From NCBI GenBank assembly GCA_016929465.1, contig JAFGIT010000204.1, positions 1 through 7,029 of the forward strand: a DNA stretch of 7,029 nucleotides. The letters are read 5' to 3'. Shown piece by piece: positions 6,790-7,029 of this stretch (position 1 is the stretch's first letter; each line of letters opens with the position of its first letter). Below the pieces are notes generated by a model. That model was not told the origin of the DNA and did no database searches. It saw only the letters and a program-made list of their open reading frames with translations. Position numbers and translations under genes: made by a program. Source of the stretch: JAFGIT01 sp016929465 [NCBI: Candidatus Coatesbacteria bacterium] (GTDB lineage Bacteria; B130-G9).

Positions 6790-6800
6790 GACGGCCGTCA
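6789..6800. repeat. Perfect 12-bp palindrome
   Basis: TGACGGCCGTCA reads the same on both strands. It separates the GCGGATY pair from the GTTGGCR array. It could be a dimeric protein site or only part of the repeat mosaic. Confidence 0.55.
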
Positions 6801-6827
6801 GTTGGCAGTTGGCGGTTGGCAGCCAAC
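6801..6827. repeat. Three 7-bp tandem units GTTGGCR ending in an inverted copy
   Basis: GTTGGCA, GTTGGCG and GTTGGCA (6801-6821) run head to tail and are followed directly by GCCAAC (6822-6827), the reverse complement of GTTGGC. Any of the three units can fold back on that inverted copy. Confidence 0.8.
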
Positions 6828-6862
6828 TTTGAACTTTGAACCTTGAACTTTGAACCTTGAAC
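6828..6862. repeat. Five 7-bp tandem units YTTGAAC
   Basis: The units are TTTGAAC, TTTGAAC, CTTGAAC, TTTGAAC and CTTGAAC with no gaps. The last unit joins TCAAGG to form the near-palindrome CCTTGA-AC-TCAAGG. Confidence 0.85.
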
Positions 6863-6873
6863 TCAAGGACGGC

Positions 6874-6946
6874 AGTGTAAGGTGGGCTTTCCAGCCCGCT
6901 ATTTGATCAGATTTTCGTCCACCAAAAACACGAAGGAACACGAAGG
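6874..6946. repeat. Direct repeat, copy 2 (about 73 bp)
   Basis: This is the second copy of 6665-6737, same orientation, starting 209 bases later. It repeats the GTGGGCT-TTCC-AGCCCGC hairpin at 6882-6899 and ends with AACACGAAGG twice in tandem (6927-6946), where copy 1 has degenerate units. Confidence 0.85.
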
Positions 6947-6979
6947 CTCAGCAAAACGAGCCAGACCCATTTCCCCTCC

Positions 6980-7002
6980 TTGACCCCTTTGACCTATTGA
7001 CC
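6980..7002. repeat. Three spaced TTGACC units
   Basis: TTGACC occurs at 6980-6985, 6989-6994 and 6997-7002, with steps of 9 and 8 bases. It is a loose repeat similar in style to the heptamer arrays before it. Confidence 0.5.
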
Positions 7003-7029
7003 TGTTATTCCCGCTACGCCTGCAGAATC

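Larger units (their letters stand above)
6497..7029. other. Gene-free, repeat-rich region at the right end
   Basis: No credible coding region lies in these 533 bases. The one longer reading frame (minus, 6505-6774) is built largely from the repeats below and is not like its neighbours. The region contains a 9-bp hairpin (6635-6657), a duplicated block of about 70 bp (6665-6737 and 6874-6946), three 7-bp tandem arrays (6776-6862), a 12-bp palindrome (6789-6800) and short TTGACC repeats (6980-7002). Several of the motifs, such as ACGAAGG runs and the GGGCTTTCCAGCCC hairpin, resemble dispersed non-coding repeats I recall from environmental genomes; I could not check that. Confidence 0.7.

Noticed and set aside
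6828-6862. Plasmid-type iteron origin
   Set aside because: The 7-bp units are too short and no replication initiator gene or DnaA boxes were seen.
6665-6946. CRISPR array
   Set aside because: Only two copies with a 136-base gap that is itself repetitive; spacing and unit form do not fit, and no cas genes are present.
6497-7029. tmRNA (ssrA) gene near smpB
   Set aside because: No tRNA-like acceptor ends or tag reading frame could be recognised in this or the other gap.

Overview
The window is bacterial and looks like chromosomal DNA from a diderm, probably environmental, lineage. It encodes a lipoprotein with bacterial Ig-like domains, a large PAS/GAF hybrid histidine kinase of a type common in Deltaproteobacteria and neighbouring phyla, a diguanylate cyclase and SmpB. 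I cannot name a phylum from the sequence. Frequent ATA, AGG and AGA codons and a rightmost segment full of short repeats fit an uncultured, mid-GC lineage, but that is inference.

Layout. Bases 3-164 are the tail of an unidentified plus-strand gene. It is followed after a 41-nt gap by a 261-residue secreted lipoprotein with two Ig-like domains (206-991), and a strong hairpin closes this unit (1020-1054). A roughly 390-base gap (1055-1445) follows, with a tandem 14-bp repeat that carries two perfect TTGACA boxes and a good promoter candidate. Bases 1446-4856 encode a 1136-residue membrane-anchored hybrid sensor kinase: 2 TM - GAF - 4 PAS - HisKA - HATPase - REC. Two minus-strand genes converge on it with only 60 bases between the stop codons: smpB (4917-5390), and upstream of it a GAF-GGDEF diguanylate cyclase (5438-6496). 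These two are separated by 47 bases and probably share a transcript. The last 530 bases (6497-7029) hold no credible gene. They are a mosaic of hairpins, a duplicated block of about 70 bp, three neighbouring 7-bp tandem arrays and short TTGACC and ACGAAGG repeats.

How the parts work together. Two of the four complete genes are signalling proteins: the kinase makes a phosphorelay output and the cyclase makes c-di-GMP. No gene links them directly, and no response-regulator output or HPt partner is in the window. SmpB is a housekeeping trans-translation factor and no tmRNA gene is visible beside it. I found no clear new multi-gene system. The parts most worth a second look are the repeat mosaic at the right end, the duplicated promoter-like repeat before the kinase, the cysteine clusters in two adjacent kinase sensor domains, and the displaced inhibitory-site arginine in the cyclase.
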